Position numbers and translations under genes: made by a program
The notes under the pieces: generated by a model
The model's input: the letters and a program-made list of their open reading frames with translations, nothing else
Database searches by the model: none
Told to the model about the DNA's origin: nothing
Part shown: in pieces, positions 45,313 to 55,073 of the stretch
Position numbering within the stretch: position 1 is the first letter of the stretch
How the letters are laid out: each line of letters opens with the position of its first letter
Assembly: GCF_021025955.1 (NCBI RefSeq)
Contig: NZ_JAJNCL010000001.1
Span: 558,001-622,000, forward strand
Source of the DNA: Rhodococcus qingshengii
GTDB taxonomy: Bacteria > Actinomycetota > Actinomycetes > Mycobacteriales > Mycobacteriaceae
Reading direction: 5' to 3'
DNA: 64,000 nucleotides

Positions 45313-45352
45313 CACTCCGCCCCGCCACCTCGAAAGGTGGCGGGGCGGAGTG
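45313..45352. terminator. Strong intrinsic terminator
   Basis: CACTCCGCCCCGCCACCT (45313-45330) and its exact complement (45335-45352) form an 18-bp stem with a CGAA loop, 43 bp after the stop of the acyl-CoA dehydrogenase gene. It ends that minus-strand operon. Confidence 0.88.
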
Positions 45353-45394
45353 TTTCGGGATCGGGTCTGTGCGACCGTCACTTCAATTCGACCG

Positions 45395-46600
45395 TCACTT
45401 CAGTTCGGCGGACGACTTTCCGAGCAGGCGGCGTGCGACGATCAGCTGCTGGATCTGCTGGGTGCCCTCGAAGATGTCGAGAATCTTCGAGTCGCGGCCC
45501 CACTTCTCGAGCAACGGGCGCTGCGAGTAGCCGTAGGTTCCGGCCAACTCGACTGCCTTGAGCGTCACGTCGGTGCCGGTGCGGCCGGCCTTCGCCTTGG
45601 ACATGGACGCTTCGAGCGAGTTCGGCTTCTTGTTGTCCGCCATCCACGCCGCGCGCAGAGACAGCAGGTACGCGGCCTCCCAGTCGGCTTCCAAACGGAT
45701 GAACTCGGCTGCAGCTGCATGCTGGTTGTAGACCGGTGTGTCGTAGGAGATCTCGACACCGGCTTCGGTCAGGATGCCGCGCAGTTCTTCGAGAGCCGCG
45801 CGTCCGACGCCGACGGCCATGGCTGCAACGAGGGGCCGGGTGTTGTCGAACGTCTGCATGACGCCGGCAAAGCCCTGCTCGACGTTGACCTCCGGGCTGC
45901 CGAGGATGTTGTCCGCGGGAATGCGGCAATCCTGGAGCAGGAGTACTGCGGTGTCGGAGGCCTTGATGCCCAGCTTGTGCTCGAGGCGAGCAACGCTCAG
46001 GCCCGGTGCGTCACGCGGTACGACGAACGACTTGATGGCCGCTCGGCCCTTCGACTTGTCGACCGACGCCCACACGACGATGTGCGTCGAACGCTCACCG
46101 GCGGTGACGAAGATCTTCTCGCCGTTGAGAACCCACTCGTCGCCGTCGAGAATGGCGGTGGTGGTCACTGCAGCGGAGTCGGAACCGAAGCTCGGTTCGG
46201 TGATGGCCATCGAGGCCCACACCTTGCCGAAACGTTCGAGCTGTTCGTCGGTGGACACTGCGGCGATCGCGGCGTTGCCGAGCCCCTGGTAGGGGATCGA
46301 GAGCATGAGTCCGACGTCGCCCCAAGATGTTTCGAGCGAGTTGAGGAGCGCAGACATGTTGCCGCCGTTGGCGTTGCCACCCTTGGCGCTCGCGTCGGAC
46401 CGTCCGCCGCTGGCACCGCCGATGTCTCCACCGGAATCGGAGAGGCCTTCGACCATGGCGGCCATGGTGTCGAGCTCGACGGGATACTCGTGCTCAGCGA
46501 GATCGTACTTACGTGAAATGGGTCGGAAGATCTGCGCCGCGACCTGATGTGCCTGGTTCGCTGATGCTTTGAGCTTCTTGGGAAGTTCGAGGTTGATCAT
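45395..46600 (-). CDS. Acyl-CoA dehydrogenase (second gene of a tandem pair)
   Basis: 401 residues, full length. Flavin-binding segment SMAITEPSFGSDSAAVTTTA, FVTAGERSTHIVVWA, VEQGFAGVMQTFDNTRP, and catalytic-base motif DIFEGTQQIQQL near the C-terminus (Glu as in medium-chain enzymes). The N-terminal part has a Gly/Ser-rich insertion (GGDIGGASGGRSDASAKGGNANGG), unusual in a helical domain. RBS CAGGAGAA before ATG 46600. Lies 27 bp after the other acyl-CoA dehydrogenase gene, so they are co-expressed and may form a heteromer. Confidence 0.88.
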   Translation of the reverse strand: MINLELPKKLKASANQAHQVAAQIFRPISRKYDLAEHEYPVELDTMAAMVEGLSDSGGDIGGASGGRSDASAKGGNANGGNMSALLNSLETSWGDVGLMLSIPYQGLGNAAIAAVSTDEQLERFGKVWASMAITEPSFGSDSAAVTTTAILDGDEWVLNGEKIFVTAGERSTHIVVWASVDKSKGRAAIKSFVVPRDAPGLSVARLEHKLGIKASDTAVLLLQDCRIPADNILGSPEVNVEQGFAGVMQTFDNTRPLVAAMAVGVGRAALEELRGILTEAGVEISYDTPVYNQHAAAAEFIRLEADWEAAYLLSLRAAWMADNKKPNSLEASMSKAKAGRTGTDVTLKAVELAGTYGYSQRPLLEKWGRDSKILDIFEGTQQIQQLIVARRLLGKSSAELK

Positions 46601-46627
46601 CGTGGTTCTCCTGGAAGTTCAGCGGCG

Positions 46628-48070
46628 TCAGATGAGGACGATGCCCTCGGCAACGCCGATGGCACGGAGGTCGCGGTACCAGCGCTCGACCGGGTGTTCC
46701 TTGGTGAACCCGTGTCCACCGAGGAGTTGCACACCGTCGAGGCCGATCTGCATGCCCTTCTCGGAAGCCAGCTTCCGGGCCAGAGCGGATTCGCGAGCGA
46801 AGGACAAGCCCTGCTCGGCGCGTGAAGCGCCGCGAAGCGTGACCAGACGCAGTCCGTCGAGTTCGATGCCGATGTTGGCGACCATGAAGGCAACCGCCTG
46901 GCGGTGGCTGATCGGCTCGCCGAACGCTTCGCGCTCGTTGACGTACGGAATCACGTAGTCGAGAACTGCCTGGCTGGTGCCGACGGCCATGGACGCCCAA
47001 CCGAGTCGAGCCAGGCGAATCGCGTCGGCGTATTCGGCCTTACGCTGCTCGGCGTCACCGTCGCCGAGCAGTGCGGACTCCGACACAGCGACGTCGGTGA
47101 GGATCAGGCGACCCAGGCCGGCGGCGCGCAGACCCATGCTGGGATCTGCTTCGACGACGAGTCCCTTGGTGTCGGATTCGACGATGAAGAAGGACGGCTT
47201 GCCGTCGAGTTCTGCAGCGATGACGAAGAGCTCGGATGTGGCCGCAGCCGGCACCAGGCTCTTGACACCGTTGAGCTTGTAGCCGCTGGGGGAGCGAACT
47301 GCCTTGGTCTGCAGGGCAAACGGATCGAACAGAGCGCGAGGCTCGTTGACCACCACTGCTGCGCCGGGGACCTGCTCGCCGGTGAACGCCGGGAGGTAGG
47401 TCTTCTGCTGCGCGTCGGTGCCCCACTGCGTCAGTGCGACTGCAACACCACTGGGTGCGAGGATCGGCAGGGCCAGACCCATGTCTCCGTGCGCAAGTGC
47501 CTCGGCAACAAGAGAGTTGGTGACCGCGCCACGATCGGCGGCCGCTCCGTCGAGTTCTTCGGGAACGTTGATCAGCGTGATACCGAGCTCGGCCGCACGC
47601 TTGGAGAGATCGGCGGGTGCCTGCGCTGCACCGTCGGCGTCGTGGGCCGCGGGACGCAGAATTTCGGCCGCGAACTCGCGCACGGTCTCGACGATCATCT
47701 TCTGATCGTCGTCCGGGGTGAGGTCGAAGTAGTCGGCGTTCTTGCTCGGGTTGTCGGGGAGGCGCTTGGGTGCACCGTTGCCCGAGACCTTCTGGAATCC
47801 ACGAGTAGCAGCGCCCAGGGTTTTGAAGCCCGTCTTGGTGCCCTCGTAGGTCACGCGATCGATGGTCTGACGCAGATTGAACTTCTCGGCCAGTTCTGAA
47901 CCGGTGATCTTGGTAAGCACACGCATGGCTGCGCCCATGGCGTCGCGTTTGATCGGGTTCAGGCCGACGGCGGACGTGTCGCGGGGCGCACCCTTGGCGC
48001 CGCCGCGCTGCGCGCCCGATTCGCTGCGCTGAGCGCTCTTGTCGGGGGCAACACTGTCTTGCTTGGTCAT
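46628..48070 (-). CDS. Acyl-CoA dehydrogenase with N-terminal extension (first gene of the pair)
   Basis: 480 residues. About 110 residues of low-similarity, Gly/Ser/Lys-rich extension (SAQRSESGAQRGGAKGAPRD) precede the ACAD fold, which starts near TPDDDQKMIVETVREFAAEI. The later domain has LARLGWASMAVGTSQAVLDY and LLGGHGFTKEHPVERWYRDL. It ends right after VAEGIVLI: a Glu is present where the catalytic base should be, but the usual last helix is missing. Start ATG 48070 chosen; an upstream in-frame start (48124) would cross the operator-like palindrome. Confidence 0.85.
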   Translation of the reverse strand: MTKQDSVAPDKSAQRSESGAQRGGAKGAPRDTSAVGLNPIKRDAMGAAMRVLTKITGSELAEKFNLRQTIDRVTYEGTKTGFKTLGAATRGFQKVSGNGAPKRLPDNPSKNADYFDLTPDDDQKMIVETVREFAAEILRPAAHDADGAAQAPADLSKRAAELGITLINVPEELDGAAADRGAVTNSLVAEALAHGDMGLALPILAPSGVAVALTQWGTDAQQKTYLPAFTGEQVPGAAVVVNEPRALFDPFALQTKAVRSPSGYKLNGVKSLVPAAATSELFVIAAELDGKPSFFIVESDTKGLVVEADPSMGLRAAGLGRLILTDVAVSESALLGDGDAEQRKAEYADAIRLARLGWASMAVGTSQAVLDYVIPYVNEREAFGEPISHRQAVAFMVANIGIELDGLRLVTLRGASRAEQGLSFARESALARKLASEKGMQIGLDGVQLLGGHGFTKEHPVERWYRDLRAIGVAEGIVLI

Positions 48071-48115
48071 GATCACCAGCTGTTTCTCGGTGTTGGGGCG
48101 TTGGACGATTCTTAT

Positions 48116-48131
48116 CTTACTCATCAGTAAG
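48116..48131. promoter_or_regulatory. TetR-like palindrome between the dehydrogenase operon and the sensor kinase
   Basis: CTTACT (48116-48121) and AGTAAG (48126-48131) are inverted repeats four bases apart in the 109-bp divergent spacer. TTACT-N4-AGTAA-type sites are typical of TetR-family regulators of fatty-acid genes. No such regulator is encoded in the window. Confidence 0.4.
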
Positions 48132-48179
48132 GTCTGTTGTCGAGAAACGGCAAAATGATGCGCGTCATAGGCTCGACGG

Positions 48180-49325
48180 GTGAACCGGACAGAGGTGCCA
48201 GATCGGATACAGCGGTACGTGCGCTACGTACCGCTGGTGGTTGTTCCGTGTCTGTTGATCGCCAGCACGTATCCCGGGGAGTATCGAGTCCCGCTCACCT
48301 ACTGGATCTTCTCGCTGCTGTCGGCGCTCGTCTTCGTCGCCGGCCGTCGATGGCCGGTCCTCGCATCCCTGGCCGTCTCGGCGCTGGCCATTCCGATGTT
48401 CGTCGCCGACGCCTGGGGGCTGTCCGAACTTGTCCCGTACCTCGGCGCGGTAGCCGTTGTCGACGTCACGATGCGGGCCGATCGCAGGGAGTTGGTCGCC
48501 GTTTCGGCAGCAGGCTGGTGCGGTTCGGTGCTCGCGGGGATCTGGTTCGAATCTCACGAAGCACTCTGGTCTGTCACCACGGCTGTGAAAGTGCTTGCGT
48601 ACGTTGGATTGCCGCTGCTGCTCGGGCTGTATCTGCGCTCGCAGCGTGAATTGGCCGCGAACAATCTTGCGCAGACCCGCGCTGCGGAGCGGAGCGCGCT
48701 CGCCCGCGAACTCCACGACCTCGTTGCGCACCACATGGCATCGATCGTCCTGAGAATCGGTGTGGCTCAGCATGTCTTGGCGCCCCAGGACGAGGTCGTT
48801 CGTGAGGTCCTCGCGGATGTGCGTGCGACGGCGTCGGATGCGCTTACTGATATTCGTCGCCTTCTGGTAGCACTTCGTGATCCCTCGCTCGGCGAGGTCG
48901 CTCTGGTCGAGCCGGATGCCGTCGACGCGGAGATCGAGGCGGCGGTCGATCGTGTGCGTGCAGCGGGTTTCGAGGTGCAGGCGGACTTCAATGTTCAGGG
49001 GAATGTCGAGTCGGGCGCAGCTGATCTCGATGCGATCGGCAGGCTGACGTTGTTGCGGGTGATTCAGGAATCGCTGACCAACGTCATGAAGCACGGCGAT
49101 CGGAAGGGGTCGGTGTCGGTCTCGGTTCGTCGTCTCGCCGGTCGGGTGGACGTGAGGGCGGTCAACAGCTGCGAGGGATCGGCAAGGAGTGCAGGACACG
49201 GACTGGTCGGAATGCGTGAGCGTGCAGAATTGGTCGGCGGCGAGATGACTGCCGGCACCAACATCGACGGGAAATGGGAAGTGCACGTGAGTATTCCACT
49301 CGTTATCACAGGCGGTGCCTCGTGA
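48180..49325 (+). CDS. Sensor histidine kinase, NarL/DesK-type (HisKA_3)
   Basis: 381 residues. Five or six membrane helices in the first ~150 residues, then a HisKA_3 dimerisation domain with phosphorylated H179 in ARELHDLVAHHMA, and a HATPase domain (VIQESLTNVMKHG N-box; GHGLVGMRERAELVGG G-box). No periplasmic sensor domain of note, so it may sense the membrane itself. GTG 48180. Stop overlaps the response-regulator start by 4 bp. Confidence 0.9.
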   Translation: MNRTEVPDRIQRYVRYVPLVVVPCLLIASTYPGEYRVPLTYWIFSLLSALVFVAGRRWPVLASLAVSALAIPMFVADAWGLSELVPYLGAVAVVDVTMRADRRELVAVSAAGWCGSVLAGIWFESHEALWSVTTAVKVLAYVGLPLLLGLYLRSQRELAANNLAQTRAAERSALARELHDLVAHHMASIVLRIGVAQHVLAPQDEVVREVLADVRATASDALTDIRRLLVALRDPSLGEVALVEPDAVDAEIEAAVDRVRAAGFEVQADFNVQGNVESGAADLDAIGRLTLLRVIQESLTNVMKHGDRKGSVSVSVRRLAGRVDVRAVNSCEGSARSAGHGLVGMRERAELVGGEMTAGTNIDGKWEVHVSIPLVITGGAS

Positions 49326-49960
49326 TCAAGGTGCTGATCGTCGACGACCAGCGACTGGTGCGTGCTGGTTTACGGATGTTGTGCACGGCAGCCGAGGACA
49401 TGACCGTAGCGGGTGAAGCCTCGAACGGGGTCGAGGCGGTAGCGCTTGCTGCCGAACTGGATCCCGACGTGGTTCTGATGGACTTGCGGATGCCCGGGCT
49501 CGACGGGATCGGTGCCACACAGCAGATCGTCAAGGCCGGTCGGCGAGCACGCATTCTCGTGCTGACAACCTTCGACGACGACGATCACCTGTATCCCGCG
49601 CTCGCTGCAGGGGCTTCCGGGTTTCTGGTGAAAGATACCGAACCGACCGAGTTGCTCAGCGCCATTCGACGGATCGCCGAGGGAGAGATGGTGTTCTCCC
49701 CGGAACTGCTCCGCCGCGTCGTGGATCGGGCGGTGATCGGCGCAGACGCCGACACTGTTGTGACGGAAAAGGTTCCGCTGACCGAGCGCGAATCGCAGGT
49801 CCTCGCATTGGTGGCGGAAGGGCAGAGCAATCAGGAGATCGCGGACGCGCTCCATCTGGGTGTGACCACGGTCAAGACGCACGTGGCGAACCTGATGTCG
49901 AAGACCGGCTGTGACAATCGGGTTCGCCTCGCCGTGTACCACCTGCAGAACCGTCAGTGA
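49322..49960 (+). CDS. LuxR/NarL family response regulator
   Basis: 212 residues. Receiver domain with acidic pair D8-D9, phospho-acceptor D54 (VVLMDLRMPG) and conserved Lys in GFLVKDTEP; C-terminal LuxR HTH (LTERESQVLALVAEGQSNQE; GVTTVKTHVANLMSKTG). Cognate partner of the kinase immediately upstream (GTGA overlap). Its 3' end overlaps the convergent multicopper oxidase by 7 bp. Targets unknown; the neighbouring oxidase or dehydrogenase operon are possibilities only. Confidence 0.92.
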   Translation: MIKVLIVDDQRLVRAGLRMLCTAAEDMTVAGEASNGVEAVALAAELDPDVVLMDLRMPGLDGIGATQQIVKAGRRARILVLTTFDDDDHLYPALAAGASGFLVKDTEPTELLSAIRRIAEGEMVFSPELLRRVVDRAVIGADADTVVTEKVPLTERESQVLALVAEGQSNQEIADALHLGVTTVKTHVANLMSKTGCDNRVRLAVYHLQNRQ

Positions 49961-51492
49961 CCGGAGTGCGCACCAGACGACGGCATCGGCATGTCCATCG
50001 GCATGTCCATCTGCATCGGCATGGCTTTCTGTCCTGGCCCAAGTACGAGGAATTGGCCCATCATCCCTTGGTCCTCGTGCATCAGCAGGTGGCAGTGGAA
50101 CATGTACGGGAAGGTGGGATCGGTGTACTCGGACCACTGCAGCGCGACGCGAATCCTACTGCCCGGTGGTGTGTAGACAGTGTCCTTGAGTCCGCGTAAG
50201 TGAGGCGGGGGAGTGCGACCGTCGACGTCGAGGACCTGGAATTGCACGTCGTGGACGTGGAAGTTGTGCGGCCAGTTGTCCTTGTTGGTGATCGTCCACA
50301 CTTCGGTCGCGCCTACCTCGGCCTCGAAGTCGATGCGGTTCATGTCCATTCGTTGTCCGTTGATCATGTACCACTGCAGATCGAAGGTTCGGGAAACGCG
50401 TGCCTTCGACGGGTCGAGGCGCGCCAGGGTGGCCAGTTGCGGCGGGAGAGTCGACCGCGCTGCGCGATTGCCGACGCCCCGCAGTTCGACGATGTCGAAG
50501 CGGTCGTTCATGCCGAAGTTCTCTGCGTCCGATGAGTTCACGCCACCGCCGTCCTCGATCGGGAACGACACCAATGTGGTCGTCGCACCGGGGTCGACGC
50601 GAACCACGATCTCGGCTCTTTCACCGGGGCTGAGCTGAATCCGCTCGAGCGGAAATGGTGATTCGAGCAGTCCGCCGTCGGTGGCGATCAGATCGAAGGT
50701 CCGGTCGTCGGGGAACCCCAGGTTGTAAAGACGACCGGATGAGCCGTTCAGGATGCGCAACCTGACAACCCCGGTGGTGACGTCGAGGTAGGCGTCGGAG
50801 ATGCCGTTGGTGACAATCGTGTCGCCGAGCAGGCCGACGTCGGTCGGGTCGGTCTCGTTGAAACTGCCGTCGGCGAGGAATCGACGATCCTGGATGATCA
50901 GCGGAACATCGTCAACCCCATAGGTTTTGGGGATATCCAGCCTGTCGGTGTCGGCGTCGTCTATCAGGAACAGTCCGGCGAGTCCGCGCTGGACGTGCCG
51001 TTCGGTGGATCCGTGCGGGTGTGGGTGATACCAGAGCGTCGAGGCAGCTTGGTCGATCGTCCACGCCGGTTCCCAGCGTCCGCCGGCTTCGATGGTCTGG
51101 TGCGGGCCACCGTCGAACCTTGAGGGCAGATGCATGCCGTGCCAATGGACGGTCGTGGGCTCTGTCAGTGTGTTGTCGATCGTGAATGCGACAGATTCTC
51201 CGCGTGCGGCTCGAACAGTCGGTCCCAGGATGGATCCGTTGAACCCCCAAGTGTCGGTGAGCTTTCCCGCGACAATCTCAGTGGTTCCGGCACCGGCGCG
51301 GAGTGTGAAGTGGCGAACACCGGCGTCGTCGACCGTCGATTCCGCCAGCGGCGGAACCGGTAGCGGGCGAGAGGTTCCGGGTACTGCACGCGCGGCGCTT
51401 CTTGCTGCCGAGTTGGCCCCGCAGCCCACCGTTAGCCCGAGGGGCGCGGCGGCAAGACCGAACAGAATCGTGCGCCTGGAAATCCGGTTCAT
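49954..51492 (-). CDS. Multicopper oxidase, Tat-exported
   Basis: 512 residues. Twin-arginine signal ISRRTILFGLAAAPLGLTVGC, possibly also a lipobox cysteine. Four copper motifs of a three-domain laccase/CueO-like enzyme are complete: HWHG, WYHPHPHG, HNFHVHDVQF and MFHCHLLMHEDQGMM (type 1 site with axial Met). The C-terminus is Met/His-rich (MPMQMDMPMDMPMP), a likely extra copper-binding tail. Oxidises phenols or Cu(I) outside the cell with O2 reduced to water. RBS AGGAG before ATG 51492. Confidence 0.92.
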   Translation of the reverse strand: MNRISRRTILFGLAAAPLGLTVGCGANSAARSAARAVPGTSRPLPVPPLAESTVDDAGVRHFTLRAGAGTTEIVAGKLTDTWGFNGSILGPTVRAARGESVAFTIDNTLTEPTTVHWHGMHLPSRFDGGPHQTIEAGGRWEPAWTIDQAASTLWYHPHPHGSTERHVQRGLAGLFLIDDADTDRLDIPKTYGVDDVPLIIQDRRFLADGSFNETDPTDVGLLGDTIVTNGISDAYLDVTTGVVRLRILNGSSGRLYNLGFPDDRTFDLIATDGGLLESPFPLERIQLSPGERAEIVVRVDPGATTTLVSFPIEDGGGVNSSDAENFGMNDRFDIVELRGVGNRAARSTLPPQLATLARLDPSKARVSRTFDLQWYMINGQRMDMNRIDFEAEVGATEVWTITNKDNWPHNFHVHDVQFQVLDVDGRTPPPHLRGLKDTVYTPPGSRIRVALQWSEYTDPTFPYMFHCHLLMHEDQGMMGQFLVLGPGQKAMPMQMDMPMDMPMPSSGAHSGH

Positions 51493-51629
51493 CGTTCTCC
51501 TGGAAGTAGTGCGTGATCAACTACTTCCAGTCAACGGACCGCGACGTGCTGCCGAATCCTGCCGACGGGCCTGTCGGGACTCCTCCCTCGGACCCTTGCG
51601 GCGGGTGGGATGTTCTGGTACCCGGGCGG

Positions 51630-52412
51630 TTACCGCAGGCGGGCTAGAACGTCTTCGTGCAGCAGTCCGTTGGTGGCGACCGCACTGCCGCCGTGTGGAC
51701 CTGCACCGCCGTCCAGATCGGTGAACGCGCCGCCGGCCTCACGGACCAGAACATCGAGCGCTGCCAAATCCCACAGGGAAACCTCGGGTTCGGCAGCGAT
51801 GTCGACGGCACCTTCGGCCACGAGGCAGTAGGAGAAGAAGTCGCCGTAACCCCGCACGCGCCACACTTGGTCGGTGAGTTCGACGAATTGGCCGCGAATC
51901 CCGCGGTCCTTCCATCCGGACAGGCTCGAGAAGCTCAGGCTCGCCGATTCGCTGCGATCGACGGCGGATACCTGGATTGCCCGCGCATCACCGTCTCCGA
52001 AAGACGTATGTGCGCCCAATCCTGTTGCAGCCCACCATCGCCGATTCAGTGCGGGTGCGCTCACGACGCCGATGACCGGGACGCCGTCCTCGAGCAAGCT
52101 GATCAACGTGGCCCACACCGGCACGTTGCGGACGAAGTTCTTGGTCCCGTCGATGGGATCGACCACCCACTGCCTGCCCTCGAAGACTGCGTCGCCGCCG
52201 AATTCTTCGCCGAGCACGGAGTCTGCAGGCCGATGCTCACCGAGCGTCGCGCGCACTGCCCGCTCGACAGCGAGATCGGCGTCGGAGACGGGGGTGAGGT
52301 CCGGCTTGTCGTCCACTCGAAGATCGAGTGCGCCGAAGCGGGCGCGAGTGATCGCGTCAGCCTCGTCGGCGATACGGAGGGCGAGTGCGAGGTCGGATGC
52401 GCGATCGGTCAC
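51630..52412 (-). CDS. hisN: Inositol monophosphatase family protein, probably histidinol-phosphatase HisN
   Basis: 260 residues with the metal sites of the IMPase family: [16 protein letters not shown] and the C-terminal [12 protein letters not shown]. Tyr/Phe-rich [17 protein letters not shown] and the location close to prfB resemble actinobacterial HisN (Rv3137 type), which dephosphorylates histidinol phosphate in histidine synthesis. No other his gene is nearby, so inositol- or nucleotide-phosphatase activity is not excluded. GTG start 52412. Confidence 0.8.
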   Translation of the reverse strand: MTDRASDLALALRIADEADAITRARFGALDLRVDDKPDLTPVSDADLAVERAVRATLGEHRPADSVLGEEFGGDAVFEGRQWVVDPIDGTKNFVRNVPVWATLISLLEDGVPVIGVVSAPALNRRWWAATGLGAHTSFGDGDARAIQVSAVDRSESASLSFSSLSGWKDRGIRGQFVELTDQVWRVRGYGDFFSYCLVAEGAVDIAAEPEVSLWDLAALDVLVREAGGAFTDLDGGAGPHGGSAVATNGLLHEDVLARLR

Positions 52413-52431
52413 GGGTACACAACCTACCGGC

Positions 52432-52926
52432 TCAAACGGGGAGGACTTCGTTCAGCTTTCCAGTCGCGACGTCGAAGACGAATCCGCGGAGGGACGTCGT
52501 CGCGGTGATGAACGGACTGTTCTCGATACGCTTCAACGACTGACGGACGTCCTCGTCGATGTCGGGAAACGATTCGGCGGCCCAGTTGGGTTTGATGCCG
52601 ACCTCGTCTTGGATCGAACGCTTGAAGTCGTCGTCGGTGAACGTCAGCATTCCGCAGTCGGTGTGATGGATGAGGATGATCTCGGTAGTTCCCAGCAGCC
52701 GCTGGCTGATGGCCAGGGATCGGATCTCGTCGTCGGTGACGACTCCACCCGCATTACGGATGACGTGCGATTCACCTTCCCTGATTCCCAGAACCCGATA
52801 GACGTCGACGCGGGCATCCATGCAGGCGAGAACGGCAACGTGTCTGCTGGGTGGGAGGGGGAGCGGTCCGGTGAACTGCTCTGCGTAGGCGGCGTTGTTC
52901 TGGAGATATTCGTCGGTGACAGTCAT
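52432..52926 (-). CDS. Beta-class carbonic anhydrase
   Basis: 164 residues. Zinc ligands C35, H88 and C91 in ACMDAR and HHTDCGM, with the catalytic Asp37-Arg39 dyad. It belongs to the short, Rv1284-like subgroup. It interconverts CO2 and bicarbonate in the cytosol. Start ATG 52926; the long in-frame extension upstream overlaps prfB antisense and is not real. Twenty bp from hisN on the same strand and divergent from prfB. Confidence 0.9.
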   Translation of the reverse strand: MTVTDEYLQNNAAYAEQFTGPLPLPPSRHVAVLACMDARVDVYRVLGIREGESHVIRNAGGVVTDDEIRSLAISQRLLGTTEIILIHHTDCGMLTFTDDDFKRSIQDEVGIKPNWAAESFPDIDEDVRQSLKRIENSPFITATTSLRGFVFDVATGKLNEVLPV

Positions 52927-53059
52927 CGTTCCAGTAGGTTCCCTCGGACCGACGTTGGCAAGGCTTCGAGTCCCGGTGATCTCAATAGGTGACGCGCGGC
53001 GGACCTGAGAAGGTGACGCACGGCAGAGCCGAGGTCGGCACCCGGTAGCCTTGAGAACC

Positions 53060-54166
53060 GTGCATCCCGACGTAATTGCAGACCTGAACGCCCTCGACAC
53101 CACCCTTCGCACCTGCGAATCGGTTGTGGACGTCGAGGAGCTGCGCCGACGCATCGACGAGCTCGAGCACCAGGCAGCCGACCCGGGTCTGTGGAACGAC
53201 CAGGAACACGCCCAGCAGGTCACGAGCCAGCTCTCCCACGCGCAGGCTGAACTGCGGCGCATCGTGGCACTGCGCGAGCGGCTCGACGAGATGCCGATCC
53301 TTTACGAATTGGCCGAAGACGAAGGCCCCGACGCGCTGGCCGATGCCGACGCCGAGCGAGCCAGTCTGCGTGAAGACATCGCGGCGATGGAAGTAAAGAC
53401 CATGCTCTCGGGCGAGTACGACGAGCGCGACGCACTGATCAACATCCGCTCCGGTGCCGGCGGAATCGACGCCGCGGACTGGGCCGAGATGCTCATGCGC
53501 ATGTACATCCGCTGGGCTGAGAAGCACGACTACGGCGTCGAGGTCTACGACACGTCGTACGCCGAAGAAGCCGGACTCAAGAGCGCGACGTTCGCGATCA
53601 AGGGCCCGTACACCTACGGAACGTTGTCCGTCGAGATGGGCACTCACCGGCTCGTCCGGATCAGTCCCTTCGACAACCAGGGCCGCCGCCAGACGTCGTT
53701 CGCCGAGGTCGAGGTCCTGCCGGTCGTCGAGACCACCGACCACATCGAGATCAACGAGAACGACATCCGAGTCGACGTCTACCGCTCGTCCGGTCCCGGT
53801 GGTCAGTCCGTGAATACCACGGACTCCGCGGTTCGACTCACACACATTCCGACGGGAATCGTCGTCACCTGTCAGAACGAGAAGTCGCAGCTCCAGAACA
53901 AGGTGTCGGCGATGCGCGTTCTGCAGGCCAAGCTGCTCGCGGTCAAGCGTCAGGAAGAGCGCGCCGAGATGGATGCGCTCAAGGGCGACAGCGGCAGCTC
54001 GTGGGGCAACCAGATGCGTTCTTACGTCCTTCATCCGTACCAGATGGTCAAGGACCTGCGTACCGAGTACGAGGTCAACAACCCGTCGGCAGTGCTCGAC
54101 GGTGACATCGACGGGTTCCTCGAGGCCGGCATCCGTTGGCGCATGAGCGAGAACCAGTCCGCATAG
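53060..54166 (+). CDS. prfB: Peptide chain release factor 2
   Basis: 368 residues. GGQ motif at 247-249 (SGPGGQSVN) and the stop-recognition tripeptide S202-P203-F204 ([12 protein letters not shown]) that reads UGA/UAA. The N-terminal coiled helices and full length fit RF2. The gene is one uninterrupted frame: there is no internal UGA frameshift site as in E. coli, the usual state in this phylum. GTG 53060 (VHPDVIADL) matches known actinobacterial N-termini. Confidence 0.95.
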   Translation: MHPDVIADLNALDTTLRTCESVVDVEELRRRIDELEHQAADPGLWNDQEHAQQVTSQLSHAQAELRRIVALRERLDEMPILYELAEDEGPDALADADAERASLREDIAAMEVKTMLSGEYDERDALINIRSGAGGIDAADWAEMLMRMYIRWAEKHDYGVEVYDTSYAEEAGLKSATFAIKGPYTYGTLSVEMGTHRLVRISPFDNQGRRQTSFAEVEVLPVVETTDHIEINENDIRVDVYRSSGPGGQSVNTTDSAVRLTHIPTGIVVTCQNEKSQLQNKVSAMRVLQAKLLAVKRQEERAEMDALKGDSGSSWGNQMRSYVLHPYQMVKDLRTEYEVNNPSAVLDGDIDGFLEAGIRWRMSENQSA

Positions 54167-54188
54167 CGTTCGGATATCGAAAGGCACG

Positions 54189-55073
54189 ATGACTTTACTC
54201 AGACCTGGGCAGAACCTGCTCGATTGGCTTCAAACCACCGGTTTGTCCGTCCTCATGACCGTGCTCGGCGCGATGATTCTCGCCCGGTTGGTCAGTTGGG
54301 GAGGCAACAAGGTCACCGACCAGATCGACTCCAACTATCAGTTGGGCGATGCCCTGGTTCGCTCGGAGGCGACCAAGCATCGTCACTCGGTCGCGCAGGT
54401 CATCACCTGGGTCGTCATCACGTTCATCTACGTGATCGCGACGCTGAAGGTTCTCGACCAACTGAACCTGCCGATCGGCAGTCTCGTCGCGCCGGCGACT
54501 GTTCTCGGTGCAGCGCTCGGTTTCGGCGCGCAGCGCGTCGTGCAGGACATCCTTGCCGGTTTCTTCATCATCACCGAACGCCAGTACGGCTTCGGCGACA
54601 CCGTGCGACTTGCGATCACCGGTTCCTCCGACGACGCCGAGGGCGTCATCGAGGACGTGACGCTGCGCGTGACGCGGATGCGTAACTCCGACGGCGAGGT
54701 CATCACCGTCCCCAACGGCCAGATCGTGAAAGCGACGAACTTGTCCAAGGACTGGGCCCGCGCCGTCATCGACGTTCCGGTTCCGGCGACCGCCGACCTC
54801 ACCCGGGTCAACGAGGTACTTCGCCAGGTCGGAGTCGACGCGATGGCCGACCGCGGACTCAAGAAACTTCTTCTCGACGAGCCCACCGTCATGGGCGTCG
54901 AAAGCCTCGAGGTCGATCAGGTCAACGTGCGGATGGTCGCACGCACGCTTCCTGGCAAACAATTCCAGGTCGGACGTGCACTTCGCGTCCGCGTCGCGGC
55001 AGCGCTGCGACGTCAGGGGATCACGGTGTCACCGGATCTGCATACCGTACGGACCGAGGAGGCGAGCGAATGA
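54189..55073 (+). CDS. MscS-type small-conductance mechanosensitive channel
   Basis: 294 residues. Two or three membrane helices in the first ~120 residues; the pore-lining helix is Gly/Ala-rich (PATVLGAALGFGAQRVVQDI). It is followed by the MscS beta domain (ITERQYGFGDTVRL, TLRVTRMRNSDGEVITVPNG) and an alpha/beta cytosolic domain. Releases solutes upon hypo-osmotic shock. ATG 54189, 22 bp after prfB; overlaps the next gene by 4 bp. Confidence 0.92.
   Translation: MTLLRPGQNLLDWLQTTGLSVLMTVLGAMILARLVSWGGNKVTDQIDSNYQLGDALVRSEATKHRHSVAQVITWVVITFIYVIATLKVLDQLNLPIGSLVAPATVLGAALGFGAQRVVQDILAGFFIITERQYGFGDTVRLAITGSSDDAEGVIEDVTLRVTRMRNSDGEVITVPNGQIVKATNLSKDWARAVIDVPVPATADLTRVNEVLRQVGVDAMADRGLKKLLLDEPTVMGVESLEVDQVNVRMVARTLPGKQFQVGRALRVRVAAALRRQGITVSPDLHTVRTEEASE

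Noticed and set aside
52927..53262. N-terminal extension of the carbonic anhydrase
   Set aside because: It is antisense to the start of prfB and carries no conserved sequence; ATG 52926 is the natural start.
53060..54166. Programmed frameshift in prfB
   Set aside because: The gene is a single frame with no in-frame UGA near codon 25, normal for actinobacteria.
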